64,000 bases of DNA from Vibrio sp. B1FLJ16 (GCF_905175385.1 NZ_HG992749.1:2480001-2544000); one strand, 5' to 3'. Numbered from the stretch's first letter, positions 9,443-18,869 are shown. Numbers and translations: made by a program. The notes: a model not told the origin generated them from the sequence alone.

Positions 9443-9784
9443 TTAATTCGTAAAACAGTTAACTAACTCGTAGTGAGTGAAACGTCTGGATAAAGACGGC
9501 ACAACTTTAACTGCGGCAGTATCATAAATATTGCAGCTTCTCGCTTGCTTTTCTGAAACCCAAAACTGAGCCAGATTTCCTTCCTCAGTAAACCGGACCG
9601 TCAATAACGCTTGGTCTTTGTTAAATGTCTTCTTTATAGACACATTCATCACTCGAGCGTACGCAAGTGTTTCTTCTGATGTATCTAACATATGGTATGA
9701 ATAATAAAGCGAACCAATCAGGGTTGCGTATAGCAAATATCTTAACGGTTTGTTGACTATAACTCTTTTCAATTTGATATCCAT
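9443..9784 (-). CDS. Hypothetical single-pass membrane protein (113 aa)
   Basis: Not recognised. A basic N-terminus is followed by one membrane segment near residues 15-32 (YLLYATLIGSLYYSYHML). The remaining ~80 residues look like a small periplasmic domain with two cysteines (RSCN and NCF) that could form a disulfide. It is the last gene of the minus-strand run from lafB, ~75 nt from the preceding gene and followed by a terminator. A link to the lateral motor is inferred only from position and predicted topology. Confidence 0.6.
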   Translation of the reverse strand: MDIKLKRVIVNKPLRYLLYATLIGSLYYSYHMLDTSEETLAYARVMNVSIKKTFNKDQALLTVRFTEEGNLAQFWVSEKQARSCNIYDTAAVKVVPSLSRRFTHYELVNCFTN

Positions 9785-9859
9785 TGTGCGTTTTATCTAA
9801 GAGACTTCCGGAACCGAGAACAAGAAACTCGCCAAGGCTGAGTCAACTCTGATAACAAG

Positions 9860-10147
9860 TTAAACCGTCGATAAATAACGACTTATCACTAAAATCATTG
9901 AAATGTTGCAAAACACCACTGGCAAAACCAAGTACATATCTTGGGGTAACTGAATCATACCTTTTGGCTGAGAAACTAAAATCAGGACCTGCAATACATT
10001 CAAAACGATAAGAAGCAGTGCCAGAATAAATCCGTGATAAACCTCTATCAGGTCGACACTCACTCCATAAAATATCGCCAGTACCATATTGATTACGGCT
10101 AACCAGGCTAGCACCTTACTAACGCGGCTTTTTCTTACATGCGGCAT
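9860..10147 (-). CDS. Hypothetical small membrane protein with three TM segments (95 aa)
   Basis: Not recognised. A basic N-terminus (MPHVRKSRVSK) precedes three hydrophobic segments near residues 12-29, 40-58 and 71-89, so this is probably a small inner-membrane protein. It starts about 20 nt after the lafU stop codon and is very likely co-transcribed with the stator genes. Whether it acts in flagellar function or is a passenger cannot be told from the sequence. Confidence 0.65.
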   Translation of the reverse strand: MPHVRKSRVSKVLAWLAVINMVLAIFYGVSVDLIEVYHGFILALLLIVLNVLQVLILVSQPKGMIQLPQDMYLVLPVVFCNISMILVISRYLSTV

Positions 10148-10167
10148 AGTGCTACCTCAGTATTGCA

Positions 10168-11091
10168 TCAGCGTTGATTTGCTTGTGCTGTGTTTTTCGC
10201 ACGTTCTATTTCAGAGCTAACCTGTTGCTGCACGTTATCTTGGTCTTCAATATCAATGGTGCCATCGAATATTAAGTCCATCTCTTCTTTTGCACTTCGG
10301 GTCATAACAAATAGCTCTATTCGACGGTTAACCGAGCTCATCGGATCCGCTTTGTTGATAGGACGTGTATCACCGAACCCACTGACTTTGTAAACACGAT
10401 GGGCTGGCATACCGCCACGCTCTAAGTAATATCTCGCCCGACCAGCACGATCCGAAGAAAGATCCCAGTTCGTTTTTTTAGAGCCAACATACTTACTCAT
10501 GTCGGTGTGACCGGTGATGATCACGCTATTTGTAATATTCTCGAAAATAGGTGCCAAACCGAGAAGTAAATCTTCATAAAAGTAGGTCAGATTTGAACTA
10601 CCACGTACAAACATCGATCCATGTTCAGAATCGTGAATGACGAGTCTTAAGCCCTGAGGCGTCACCTTTATTTTAACACTCGATGTGCCGTTCAGTTTCT
10701 CCAGCTGTTCTTCTACCCTCGCTGCCAACAATTCAAGTTCTTGCTGAGAGTTGACTTCACCTTCTATCAGCGAAGTGTCGTTAACCCGATGTAAGTCTGC
10801 ATCGTCATGACTTGTCGCGACATTAGGCAAATCAATCGGGCTAATAGAGTTAAACCCTTGAACCACCGCTTCACCACCAGATACTTCGAGCACACCGCCA
10901 TTGCGAAAATAGTCGACAAGTTTTTCTTTATCTTCTGTATCTAAGATCTGAATCAGCCACAGAATAAGGAATAGAGCGAACATGGATATCATTAAATCCG
11001 CCATTGCGACTTTCCACCCACCTCCGTGAGGAGTAGCATCTTCTTCCAGTGTTTTCTTAACAAAAACTAAAGGTCTTGGATTATCGTTCAC
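10168..11091 (-). CDS. lafU: Lateral flagellar stator protein LafU (MotB family)
   Basis: A 307-residue MotB homologue. A short cytoplasmic tail leads into one membrane helix, ADLMISMFALFLILWLIQ, whose Asp32 is the expected proton-carrying residue. A linker and a C-terminal OmpA-like peptidoglycan-binding domain follow (GHTDMSKYVGSKKTNWDLS; SVNRRIELFVM). It anchors the LafT/LafU proton channel to the wall around the lateral motor. It is 15 nt downstream of lafT and likely translated from the same mRNA. The gene is intact although lafT is frameshifted. Confidence 0.93.
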   Translation of the reverse strand: MNDNPRPLVFVKKTLEEDATPHGGGWKVAMADLMISMFALFLILWLIQILDTEDKEKLVDYFRNGGVLEVSGGEAVVQGFNSISPIDLPNVATSHDDADLHRVNDTSLIEGEVNSQQELELLAARVEEQLEKLNGTSSVKIKVTPQGLRLVIHDSEHGSMFVRGSSNLTYFYEDLLLGLAPIFENITNSVIITGHTDMSKYVGSKKTNWDLSSDRAGRARYYLERGGMPAHRVYKVSGFGDTRPINKADPMSSVNRRIELFVMTRSAKEEMDLIFDGTIDIEDQDNVQQQVSSEIERAKNTAQANQR

Positions 11092-11106
11092 TCTATAAAC
11101 TCCTGA

Positions 11107-11965
11107 CTATCCACGAACCGCTTTTACAGTTTCTTCAAGCTCTGTAAAGGTAGGTTTGTATTTAGTTTCTACATTACGGCGTCCGGCATTGACACACAGG
11201 TGCGCTGACTGACCGCTACAGTAACTGGTAATCACAGATTTAATGCTTTCAAGCGGAGACATTTGTGCTAAGCCCACATCTTTTACTGCATCAGCCATAG
11301 GGCCAAAAAAAACCATAACATCCCAGAACGCCCAAGAAGGTACCTGTCAGTGCTGTTGCGATATTGGCACCAATCACAGTTACATCACCGTCCAAAGACT
11401 GCATAGTAAGGATAATGCCCAGTACTGCGGCTACGATACCCAGACCCGGTAGTGCTTCTGCGGTATGGAACAGCTTCTGGTAAGGCTTGTTGTACTCTTT
11501 ACTCAGAATACGAATTTCTTCTTCTAATACCGATTCAATAACATGTGGTTCAGGCTGCGAACTGATGACCAAACGAAAGGCATCAACCATAAAAGAAGTA
11601 GCCAAACGGTCTTTTGTAACCAATTCATATTTGGCAAAAATGGTACTTTTCTCGGGATCTTCAACATGTGAATCAAGCGCTTTAACACCATTAATTTTTG
11701 CCACGTTGATCAACTCATACATCAACGATAGTAACTGGTTGTAGTATTCTTTGTTATATGGCAGCTTGGTGAAGACTAATTTCAGTTGTTGCAATAACAG
11801 CTTTAAAGTTTGCACCTTAGATGCAATCAATATGTTGCCGAACGCTGCGCCAAAGATGATCAACATCTCTACGGGTTGCCAAATCAATCCCATGTGTCCG
11901 CCGTGAAGGATAAATCCTCCAAACACCGAACCGCACACCAGTAAAATTGCTATATAGCGATGCAT
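11107..11965 (-). pseudogene. lafT: Lateral flagellar stator protein LafT (MotA family), frameshifted as read
   Basis: Two overlapping frames together make one MotA-type protein. The first (224 aa) has four-helix MotA features and ends GTFLGVLGCYGFF then WPYG-stop. The second frame continues with FFGPMADAVKDVG and the proper C-terminus. The break is at a T8 tract on the minus strand (11305-11312), codons 218-220. Removing one T restores GCYGFFGPMADAV and a 285-residue protein, the usual family length. As read, the fourth helix end and C-terminus are lost. It could be a real mutation, a phase-variable tract or a sequencing error; lafS and lafU on either side are intact. Confidence 0.88.
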
Positions 11966-11975
11966 ATATACTCCG

Positions 11976-12668
11976 TTAATCCTGACTCAACTTGGCTTTA
12001 AGTAGCTCAATACTCGCCTGTTTAATGCGAAACACCTTACTTTCATTGAGATCAAGCGTAAGTGCCGTTTCTTTAAGGTTCATACCCTGAACGTACAGCA
12101 GGTACATCACCTTCTGTTGTTCTTCACTTAACGTTTCCAGACATTCTTGAAGCTCTAACAATCGGGCTTCATGGTCGGAATTATCAGAAGCGGCAACCAT
12201 CGCATCGAGTTCAACCTCAGAATCAACGACAATAACCTGAACCACTTCATGGTATTCTTCCAGAGTGATGTCTGTCGCTTTACACAACTCACTGGCAGTT
12301 GGCTGACGCCCCAAACGACCAGAAAGGATGTTTTCTGCTTTTTTTATCTGGTTGACTAACTGACGCTTGCGCCTTTCCATCGGGTCACGACGTCTTAGCT
12401 CATCAATCACTTCGCCGCGTACACGCAGCGTCGCCGACTTCATAAAGTCGTCGTCAACAACATGATCAAACTTTCGCAGTTCGAGCAGGAAGGTCATTAA
12501 AGCAATTTGGCGTAACTCTTCGATTGTCCCATCGTCAAATACACAGAAATAAGGCCGAAGAATCCGGTTGATAAAACCAGCGTGCTCTTTCAGCACTCTG
12601 GTTTCAATCAGATGACGCTGAGACAAACTCAACTCTTCTGTGTGTTGATATGAACGTTGCATTAACAT
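11976..12668 (-). CDS. lafS: Lateral flagellar sigma-28-type factor LafS (FliA family)
   Basis: A 230-residue sigma factor with region 2 (LRQIALMTFLLELRKFD and RVRGEVIDELRRRDPMERRK), region 3 and a C-terminal region 4 helix-turn-helix (NLKETALTLDLNESKVFRIK). The family directs late flagellar transcription (flagellins, motor genes) and is held back by FlgM until hook completion. It lies between the fliL-like gene and lafT, the standard laf order. Candidate target promoters (TGAA-N15-GGTCGTAA) are found before lafA1-3 and flgM in this window. Confidence 0.93.
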   Translation of the reverse strand: MLMQRSYQHTEELSLSQRHLIETRVLKEHAGFINRILRPYFCVFDDGTIEELRQIALMTFLLELRKFDHVVDDDFMKSATLRVRGEVIDELRRRDPMERRKRQLVNQIKKAENILSGRLGRQPTASELCKATDITLEEYHEVVQVIVVDSEVELDAMVAASDNSDHEARLLELQECLETLSEEQQKVMYLLYVQGMNLKETALTLDLNESKVFRIKQASIELLKAKLSQD

Positions 12669-12670
12669 AA

Positions 12671-13111
12671 CTATTGGTATACCGCTTTTGTTACTAGGAT
12701 CTCTTTGATGTCTATCCCTAGAACGTTGCTAAGTTCCGTTTTTAGCTCAGCCTGCACCGAGTCAATAAAGTTATTCCCGTAAAAATACTCTTCTGATTTG
12801 TGACCCAGTGCCTTCAGGACCGCATTCACGATCTTAGCTTTCTGTTTCACAATCAGTTCTTGATAATGTTCTGGTGCTACAATCGCGAGATCCATCAACA
12901 GTAAGCTCTGACGACGTTCGCGATTTATCGAGACCAAGATGCCTGATACCGGCACTTCTACTGTCTGGACTGTTGGAACAACGATATTTGCAGCCTGCTC
13001 ACTTTGCGCTGGATTATTACCAATATGGATATAGCCACTGGAGAACGCCCAAAACAGAGATCCAGCCAATGCTACCGCTGCACCGCCAGCCACAATTAAA
13101 TTCTTCGACAT
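12671..13111 (-). CDS. lafF: Lateral flagellar FliL-like protein LafF
   Basis: A 146-residue FliL-family protein. One N-terminal membrane helix (LIVAGGAAVALAGSLFWAF) is followed by a periplasmic domain with the family pattern (VSINRERRQSLLLMDLAIV; ELKTELSNVLGIDIKEILVT). FliL proteins surround and support the stator. It is 2 nt from lafS and directly follows the fliK-like gene, as in known lafABCDEFSTU clusters. Confidence 0.85.
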   Translation of the reverse strand: MSKNLIVAGGAAVALAGSLFWAFSSGYIHIGNNPAQSEQAANIVVPTVQTVEVPVSGILVSINRERRQSLLLMDLAIVAPEHYQELIVKQKAKIVNAVLKALGHKSEEYFYGNNFIDSVQAELKTELSNVLGIDIKEILVTKAVYQ

Positions 13112-14185
13112 TTACACCCTCGCTATTATTTCTTGTTGTTGCTCACTGCTTTCGTCTACTTGCTCTTCTGATGCCGAGAGGTTAGACGCAACGTGGGTTA
13201 ACGCATCATCCTGTACGTGGTTATGTTGTGAAGAGTCAGACTTATCGTCATTACCGATATTGACAGTGACTTCCAAAAAGTTCTCTTGAACAAGTTCCGC
13301 TCTTAGGCGTTCCACCGTTTGCGTAATCGCTTCACGTACACTGGCATTGGTACTGTTGATTTGCACAGATAAACGATCGCGCTCTAACGTTACTGTAAGA
13401 TCAATCTTGCCCAGTTCAGGCGGATCCAATCGGATCGTCGCTTTGTTGGCCTGAGAACTCGCTTGCAACGTGATCTTGTCTGACAACATAGAGACCAAAC
13501 GCTGACCAACTTCCGCTTTGTTGCTGGAGTTCATAGCCAGCTCAGCCTTGAAGGTGAGTTCTTGCGAGGTAGTACGGTTCTGAGCCGCGTCATTTACCGC
13601 TGCTAATTTAGAATCTTGTACAACCTGAACTTTGCTTCGGCTAAGTAACTCTGATGTTGCAGCAGACAATGATTCTCTTTGTGATAGAGATATATTCAGA
13701 GCCGCAAGCTGAGATTTACTTCCGCTTACATCGACCGTCGTAGCCGCAGCACGTTCAGACTTACCTTCGCTCAAATCAATAGCAGTAACAGCACTTTGAG
13801 ATTTAAGTGCGTTTGTCTCATTAAGTCGCGAATTTTGCTGAGTACTGTGTATTGACTGCAACGCTGGCAACACACCAGCTTCAGGTATACCCTGCTCATT
13901 AAGCAGCGTTAATGGGCCTGTCTGAGGCACAGAACCCTCATCACTGACCAATTCATCAGAGACTAGATTATCCAAGTCACCAGAAACTAAAGTCGTCAGG
14001 TCTTGCCCGTTCGCTAAAGCAGCTAACCGACCTTCTTGTGCAGAAGCATTAGATTCAGCCTTAGCTAAAGACTGCCCAAACGCCTCAGTACCAGAGCCCT
14101 GACTGTTACTCGTAATAGCATCACCTGCAGAAGAGCCACCAGAAGATGAAGTCAGAAGCGCATTTGCTGTTGTCGCGGCCATCAT
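13112..14185 (-). CDS. lafE: Lateral hook-length control protein LafE (FliK family)
   Basis: A 357-residue protein with a long low-complexity Ser/Ala/Glu-rich N-terminal part (about residues 1-215), as expected for a secreted molecular ruler. A conserved C-terminal Flg_hook domain follows (about 220-312; ATIRLDPPELGKIDLTVTLE), which talks to FlhB to switch export specificity. The tail is Glu/Gln-rich. The start overlaps the end of the upstream lafD by 4 nt, which indicates translational coupling. Confidence 0.88.
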   Translation of the reverse strand: MMAATTANALLTSSSGGSSAGDAITSNSQGSGTEAFGQSLAKAESNASAQEGRLAALANGQDLTTLVSGDLDNLVSDELVSDEGSVPQTGPLTLLNEQGIPEAGVLPALQSIHSTQQNSRLNETNALKSQSAVTAIDLSEGKSERAAATTVDVSGSKSQLAALNISLSQRESLSAATSELLSRSKVQVVQDSKLAAVNDAAQNRTTSQELTFKAELAMNSSNKAEVGQRLVSMLSDKITLQASSQANKATIRLDPPELGKIDLTVTLERDRLSVQINSTNASVREAITQTVERLRAELVQENFLEVTVNIGNDDKSDSSQHNHVQDDALTHVASNLSASEEQVDESSEQQQEIIARV

Positions 14186-14493
14186 GATATGTAAAGTCCT
14201 GCTAGCTGAGTTGTCGTGTAAGCTTTTGCACGATCTTTATATTGCTGAGACCCTTCGAGCCTGACTTTCATCTCCTCACGTTGGGCTTTTACTTTCTCTA
14301 AAACCCGCACATGCGTGATTTGCAGCTCAATGACCAAGGCTTTCGACTCATCACCCAACTGCTCCTTAACCGGAGCAATTTTATCTAGAACTGCTTTCAG
14401 CTGGTTACTGCAACGGACGATGGCCTCTAGCTCATTGTCCTTCTCAGCTTGCTGATAACGTTCGAGTAACTTTTTTAAAGCATCGTTATTCAT
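14182..14493 (-). CDS. lafD: Lateral flagellar chaperone LafD (FliT-like)
   Basis: A 103-residue, mostly helical, charged protein (LLERYQQAEKDNELEAIV; VRVLEKVKAQREEMKVRLE). Sequence similarity to FliT is weak by eye. The call rests on size, predicted helices and position directly after the fliS-like gene and before the fliK-like gene, where lafD sits in known clusters. FliT proteins chaperone the cap protein FliD. It overlaps lafC by 8 nt. Confidence 0.7.
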   Translation of the reverse strand: MNNDALKKLLERYQQAEKDNELEAIVRCSNQLKAVLDKIAPVKEQLGDESKALVIELQITHVRVLEKVKAQREEMKVRLEGSQQYKDRAKAYTTTQLAGLYIS

Positions 14494-14884
14494 TGTTCAG
14501 ATTTTTCACCACGCCTTCCCAACCCTCTTTAAGATCAGTAATAACGCCGCGTAAGTCTTTAAGTTGTTCTGCATTCATCTCTTTCGATACGTCGAAAATT
14601 ACTGCGATTGCGTGCTCGTATAGTGCATGAATGTTTAAAATCAACTCTTCACCACTTTCAATCTCAAGGGATGAATCCAGCGCCACAAGAATATCGATAC
14701 ACTTCTGCGCACTTGCTGATTTTTTCTCAAAATCCTTTTCAGTGATGAAGAACTCCAGACTGTCGATCTCTTGTAATAAGCGATCGTGTAACATAGCGAT
14801 CAGTTCAATTGGAGAGGATACAGAAGCATTTGCTTCACTCTGCACTGCGGCATAGCTTTGCTGTAGATGATTGCCTAACAACAT
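14486..14884 (-). CDS. lafC: Lateral flagellin chaperone LafC (FliS family)
   Basis: A 132-residue FliS protein. The segment SSPIELIAMLHDRLLQEIDS matches the family N-terminal helix, and the C-terminal LKDLRGVITDLKEGWEGVVK is also FliS-like. FliS binds the flagellin C-terminus in the cytoplasm and keeps monomers unpolymerised until export. It lies just downstream of lafB, and its product would serve the three LafA flagellins. Confidence 0.88.
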   Translation of the reverse strand: MLLGNHLQQSYAAVQSEANASVSSPIELIAMLHDRLLQEIDSLEFFITEKDFEKKSASAQKCIDILVALDSSLEIESGEELILNIHALYEHAIAVIFDVSKEMNAEQLKDLRGVITDLKEGWEGVVKNLNNE

Positions 14885-14910
14885 AGTATTTTCTCGATTT
14901 ACAAAAAGGT

Positions 14911-16269
14911 TTAATAACTGAATGAACTCATGGCCGATTCCATAGAATAAATAGCCTCGTTCATTGCGGTAAATTGTCGTAAGTAACGGTTGTACGCTTT
15001 CTCGTACTTCAGTTCTAAAGCATCAAGGCGGTCGTTAATGTTAGATTTTTCTTGATCTAACGTGTCGATACGAGTTGAAAGCAACCCTGTTCCGGTCTTG
15101 CTGTAGACATCAATTGTGGATTCTAAGAGCTTGAATGCACCGTTATCACCAGTAAGCATTGCATCGATATCTAAGCTTTTATCGGAGAACGCTTCTTCAA
15201 AAGCACTTTCATCCAGGCTTAGTGTGCCATCTCGACCGATTTCGATACCTAATTCAAACAGATAATGGCCATCAAACTCACCACGTAGTGTATTAATTAA
15301 ATTAGACTTAATTCCTCGTGCTGTACTGTCAGATGCCAATACACCACGTGAACCGTCTTCCGACGAACTGGTAGCGGTGAGATCATTAAGCTTTGTAATC
15401 GTCTCGTTAAACTTAGTGATGAATTCCTGTAAAGCTTCGATACTCGAGTCAACATCAGCACCTACTGTTACGTTAGTAGTATCCGTGCCTGACGCTTGAG
15501 CTTTATTCAGTGTTACATCAACACCATCAACCAGGTCAGTAAATGTATTGGATGAGTTTGTCAGCTGAAGACCAGTGCCTTCTCCACCTAGCCAGATAAC
15601 TGCATCTTGAGCTTCTTTTAAAACAAGCGCATCTCCAAAACCTGTATGAGTGCCACCTGCTCCATCATCAAAACTCATCTCAAATGCGTTTTCACTACCT
15701 GTCTCATTGGAAGCTACCAGTAGCTTGAGCTCGCCATTAGTGCGAACCAAGTTGGCGGTAATCTCGTCGCCAGAGACAGAGTTTATTTCATTCACCAAGT
15801 CTTGGTAGGTCGCTTCTCGGCCAAGAGTCGTACTTAATTGTGCGATGTCGATATTATAAATTTCTTCAGGATCACCAGCGGCATTAGTGCGAGAGATTGA
15901 CATTGCACCGGTCTGCGGCTCAATCGCTGTTTGAGGATCCTGGATATCTGTTAGGTTAAAAGCGTATTGTTGAGTCGTCGCAAGCTGCTCAACAAAAATA
16001 TCAAGATCAGCGTTTGAGGCGTTTTCACTAGCAGATACCGATAAGTACTCTTCACTGCTTGCGCTCGCCGCCGATTTTTCAACCGTTCCGTTATATTTGG
16101 TGAAGTCATACAGAGATGTTTTCAGGCTACTTAACGAGCTTTGTAATGATGAAAAAGCCGAACGTTTAGCAGTAACTGCAGAAAGCTTCGTATTATAGCG
16201 AGACTCTGCTGAATATATGTCGTAGTAAGCAAATTGGTCCGCCATTGAAGCGGCATCGACTGCACTCAT
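14911..16269 (-). CDS. lafB: Lateral filament cap protein LafB (FliD family)
   Basis: A 452-residue cap protein. The FliD N-terminal domain is present (DIYSAESRYNTKLSAVTAKR; SLKTSLYDF), as are flagellin-hook-IN-like segments and a C-terminal coiled coil (SNINDRLDALELKYEKAYNR) ending in LRQFTAMNEAIYSMESAMSS. It caps the growing filament and is needed for flagellin polymerisation outside the cell. It is the first gene of the late run lafBCDEF-STU, with its own weak LafS-type promoter and a good GGAG at the start. Confidence 0.93.
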   Translation of the reverse strand: MSAVDAASMADQFAYYDIYSAESRYNTKLSAVTAKRSAFSSLQSSLSSLKTSLYDFTKYNGTVEKSAASASSEEYLSVSASENASNADLDIFVEQLATTQQYAFNLTDIQDPQTAIEPQTGAMSISRTNAAGDPEEIYNIDIAQLSTTLGREATYQDLVNEINSVSGDEITANLVRTNGELKLLVASNETGSENAFEMSFDDGAGGTHTGFGDALVLKEAQDAVIWLGGEGTGLQLTNSSNTFTDLVDGVDVTLNKAQASGTDTTNVTVGADVDSSIEALQEFITKFNETITKLNDLTATSSSEDGSRGVLASDSTARGIKSNLINTLRGEFDGHYLFELGIEIGRDGTLSLDESAFEEAFSDKSLDIDAMLTGDNGAFKLLESTIDVYSKTGTGLLSTRIDTLDQEKSNINDRLDALELKYEKAYNRYLRQFTAMNEAIYSMESAMSSFSY

Positions 16270-16316
16270 TATTTAACTCCGTAATAATAAATTATTAGAT
16301 TTGTAGGAAGTATCCT

Positions 16317-16344
16317 TCACGATCAAACGAGGTTTCTTACTTGA
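16317..16344 (-). promoter_or_regulatory. Possible LafS-type promoter of lafB (weak match)
   Basis: On the minus strand TCAA, then 16 nt, then GATCGTGA. It resembles the TGAA-N15/16-GGTCGTAA element before the flagellin genes, with three mismatches in the conserved bases. It lies about 48 nt upstream of the lafB start. A TAGGA-N4-TCCTT dyad lies just inside the would-be transcript. Confidence 0.4.
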
Positions 16345-16568
16345 CAATAAAAAATAAAATAGAACCTAATTAAAACATCCAAGACGAAATTAATAATTAA
16401 TTTACATCCAAGCCGCGCATTCTAATAAATTAATAAAACCATGCAAAGCTACAAAATAGACTTAAACAAATAGAATAAGAAGGATTATCAATTAAGAACA
16501 CTCAGGGAAAATACTTTAACAATGTTTTAATACTAAACTTTTAAAGTACTTACCTCAGGATTCTTAAA

Positions 16569-16595
16569 TAAAAAGCCCCACCAACGCGAGGCTTT
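16569..16595 (-). terminator. Terminator of lafA1
   Basis: On the minus strand AAAGCC and GGCTTT close a hairpin whose stem continues imperfectly, followed by TTTTATTT. It lies 29 nt beyond the lafA1 stop and separates it from lafB. The rest of the 350-nt interval up to lafB is A+T-rich and shows only a twice-repeated ACATCCAAG. Confidence 0.8.
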
Positions 16596-16623
16596 GTAAG
16601 AAATGTCCGTCAATATTTTAAGA

Positions 16624-17469
16624 TTAGCCCAACATACCCATTGCTAGTTGAGGAACCATCTTAGTTGCTGACAAGATACTAGAGCCAGATTGCATCAGCA
16701 TTTGTTGCTTAGACATGTTCGCACCTTCAGAAGCGTAATCTGTATCCATAATACGACCTTTCGCTGCGTTTGTGTTCTCAGTCATATTCTGTAGGTTAAC
16801 TACTGTGTGCTCTAGACGGTTGATGCTTGCACCAAACTCTGCACGTGCTGCACCTAGCGTGTTGATAAGACCAGTATCACCAGATAGCGCGCTGATCATT
16901 GCACTTGCAGAAGCACCGCTGATTGAACCACCAGATACTGTACCTAATAGAGTTGAGATGCTAGTCAGTGCTGTTGATAGAGATACGTCTAGTTTCTCAC
17001 CCGTTGTTGCACCGATTTGGAAGCTAACACCAGCACCACTAAATGCACCGCCTTTTAGAAGCGCCTGGCCACCAAATGAAGTGTTTTCCATGATAGCTGT
17101 CATCTCTTCTGCAAGTGCACCGAATTCAGCGTTTAGTGCCGTTTTATCTGCATCAGAGTTTGAGCCGTTGTTTGCTTGAAGAGCTAGATCGTTCATGCGC
17201 ATTGCGATGTTAGTTACTTCATCCATCGCACCTTCAGCCGTTTGCATCATTGAGATGCCGTCTTGCGCGTTACGCATTGCTACGTTCATACCACGTGTTT
17301 GTGTTTCCAGACGGTTAGCAATCTGTAGACCTGCTGCATCGTCAGCCGCAGAGTTGATGCGGTAACCTGTAGACAAACGCTCCATAGACGTTGATAGCGC
17401 GTTGTTGGTTTTTGATAGTGTATTTTGAGTAACTAGGCTTGCGTAGTTAGTATGTACTGAAATGCCCAT
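16624..17469 (-). CDS. lafA: Lateral flagellin LafA, copy 1
   Basis: A 281-residue short flagellin made of D0/D1 domains with little D2/D3. The N-terminal [20 protein letters not shown] and the C-terminal helix region ([20 protein letters not shown]) are conserved. The central Ser/Gly-rich stretch ([15 protein letters not shown]) could carry O-linked glycans. It differs from copies 2 and 3 at six residues. The last codons end [11 protein letters not shown]. It has its own LafS-type promoter and terminator, so it is likely a single-gene transcript. Confidence 0.95.
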   Translation of the reverse strand: MGISVHTNYASLVTQNTLSKTNNALSTSMERLSTGYRINSAADDAAGLQIANRLETQTRGMNVAMRNAQDGISMMQTAEGAMDEVTNIAMRMNDLALQANNGSNSDADKTALNAEFGALAEEMTAIMENTSFGGQALLKGGAFSGAGVSFQIGATTGEKLDVSLSTALTSISTLLGTVSGGSISGASASAMISALSGDTGLINTLGAARAEFGASINRLEHTVVNLQNMTENTNAAKGRIMDTDYASEGANMSKQQMLMQSGSSILSATKMVPQLAMGMLG

Positions 17470-17552
17470 GGCGATTCTCCTACTTTAATATTCGTTTAGA
17501 CCAAACAAATAACTCATTCGCTTATTGTTTGTTCATGTCTTTCATAAATAGA

Positions 17553-17579
17553 TTACGACCAAAGAATTTTATTTTTTCA
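17553..17579 (-). promoter_or_regulatory. LafS-type (sigma-28-like) promoter of lafA1
   Basis: On the minus strand TGAA, 15 nt, GGTCGTAA, about 83 nt upstream of the lafA1 start. The same element occurs before lafA2, lafA3 and flgM. Assignment to LafS is inferred from which genes carry it. Confidence 0.7.
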
Positions 17580-17658
17580 AAAAACACCTTATTTTTATGG
17601 CTTAAAGTTAAATTTATTCAAACCAATAAAAATCAAAACCAAACAACAAGCAATCAAT

Positions 17659-17685
17659 AAAAAAAAATCCCACAAGGTTGTAGGA
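17659..17685 (-). terminator. Second hairpin terminator in the lafA2-lafA1 interval
   Basis: On the minus strand TCCTACAA and TTGTGGGA (one U-G pair) around CC are followed by nine T. It lies ~255 nt beyond lafA2 and upstream of the lafA1 promoter, apparently a back-up insulator. A degenerate copy exists in the next interval. Confidence 0.65.
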
Positions 17686-17873
17686 AATATCTCAAAAAAA
17701 AACAGGACAACAATTCCTATTCATATTGAGTAGTATTGTAATCACTTAACCTGTTTTAAAAATCTGGCAGAGAAAAAGGTAAAGGGTAGATCCGAAGAAA
17801 GATCACTAATATCAACGTGACAATATCAAAGAGGTTAATTTAAAAGCTGGCCAGTTATTCTCGCTAAACCTTA

Positions 17874-17902
17874 CAAAAAAGCCCCACATAAATGTGAGGC
17901 TT
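17874..17902 (-). terminator. Terminator of lafA2
   Basis: On the minus strand an 11-bp stem AAGCCTCACAT/ATGTGGGGCTT with a 2-nt loop is followed by TTTT. It lies ~37 nt from the lafA2 stop and is identical to the one after lafA3. Confidence 0.85.
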
Positions 17903-17939
17903 GATTAGCAGGATATAACGCTCAATCAGTTTATTGAGA

Positions 17940-18785
17940 TTAACCCAACATACCCATTGCTAGTTGAGGAACCATCTTAGTTGCTGACAAGATACTAGAG
18001 CCAGATTGCATCAGCATTTGTTGCTTAGACATGTTCGCACCTTCAGAAGCGTAATCTGTATCCATAATACGACCTTTCGCTGCGTCTGTGTTCTCAGTCA
18101 TATTCTGTAGGTTAACTACTGTGTGCTCTAGGCGGTTGATGCTTGCACCAAACTCTGCACGTGCTGCACCTAGCGTGTTGATAAGACCAGTATCACCAGA
18201 TAGTGCATCAATCATTGCACTTGCAGAAGCACCGCTGATTGAACCGCCAGAAACTGTACCTAGCAGACCAGAAATTGAATTTAGAGCTGTTGATAGAGAT
18301 ACGTCTAGTTTCTCACCTGTTGTTGCGCCGATTTGGAAGCTAACACCTGTACCACTGAATGCACCACCTTTAAGTAGCGCCTGACCACCAAATGAAGTGT
18401 TTTCCATGATAGCTGTCATCTCTTCTGCCAGCGCACCGAATTCAGCGTTTAGTGCTACTTTATCTGCATCTGAGTTTGAACCGTTGTTTGCCTGAAGAGC
18501 AAGGTCGTTCATACGCATTGCGATGTTAGTTACTTCATCCATCGCACCTTCAGCCGTTTGCATCATTGAGATGCCGTCTTGCGCGTTACGCATTGCTACG
18601 TTCATACCACGTGTTTGTGTTTCCAGACGGTTAGCAATCTGTAGACCTGCTGCATCGTCAGCCGCAGAGTTGATGCGGTAACCTGTAGACAAACGCTCCA
18701 TAGACGTTGATAGCGCGTTGTTGGTTTTTGATAGTGTGTTTTGAGTAACTAGGCTTGCGTAGTTAGTGTGTACTGAAATGCCCAT
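17940..18785 (-). CDS. lafA: Lateral flagellin LafA, copy 2
   Basis: A 281-residue lateral flagellin whose protein is identical to copy 3. At DNA level its two ends follow copy 1 (for example the codons around CATACCCATTGC and GCACCTTCAGCCGTTTGC). Its middle follows copy 3 (GTGCATCAATCATTGC; GACCAGAAATTGAATTTAGA). This makes it a visible mosaic, as expected from gene conversion. The promoter and 5' flank are nearly the same as for copy 1. Role and structure as for the other flagellins: filament subunit exported through the lateral flagellar channel. Confidence 0.95.
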   Translation of the reverse strand: MGISVHTNYASLVTQNTLSKTNNALSTSMERLSTGYRINSAADDAAGLQIANRLETQTRGMNVAMRNAQDGISMMQTAEGAMDEVTNIAMRMNDLALQANNGSNSDADKVALNAEFGALAEEMTAIMENTSFGGQALLKGGAFSGTGVSFQIGATTGEKLDVSLSTALNSISGLLGTVSGGSISGASASAMIDALSGDTGLINTLGAARAEFGASINRLEHTVVNLQNMTENTDAAKGRIMDTDYASEGANMSKQQMLMQSGSSILSATKMVPQLAMGMLG

Positions 18786-18869
18786 GGCGATTCTCCTACT
18801 TTAATATTCGTTTAGACCAAACAAATAACTCATTCGCTTTATTGTTTGTTCATGTCTTTCATAAATAGA

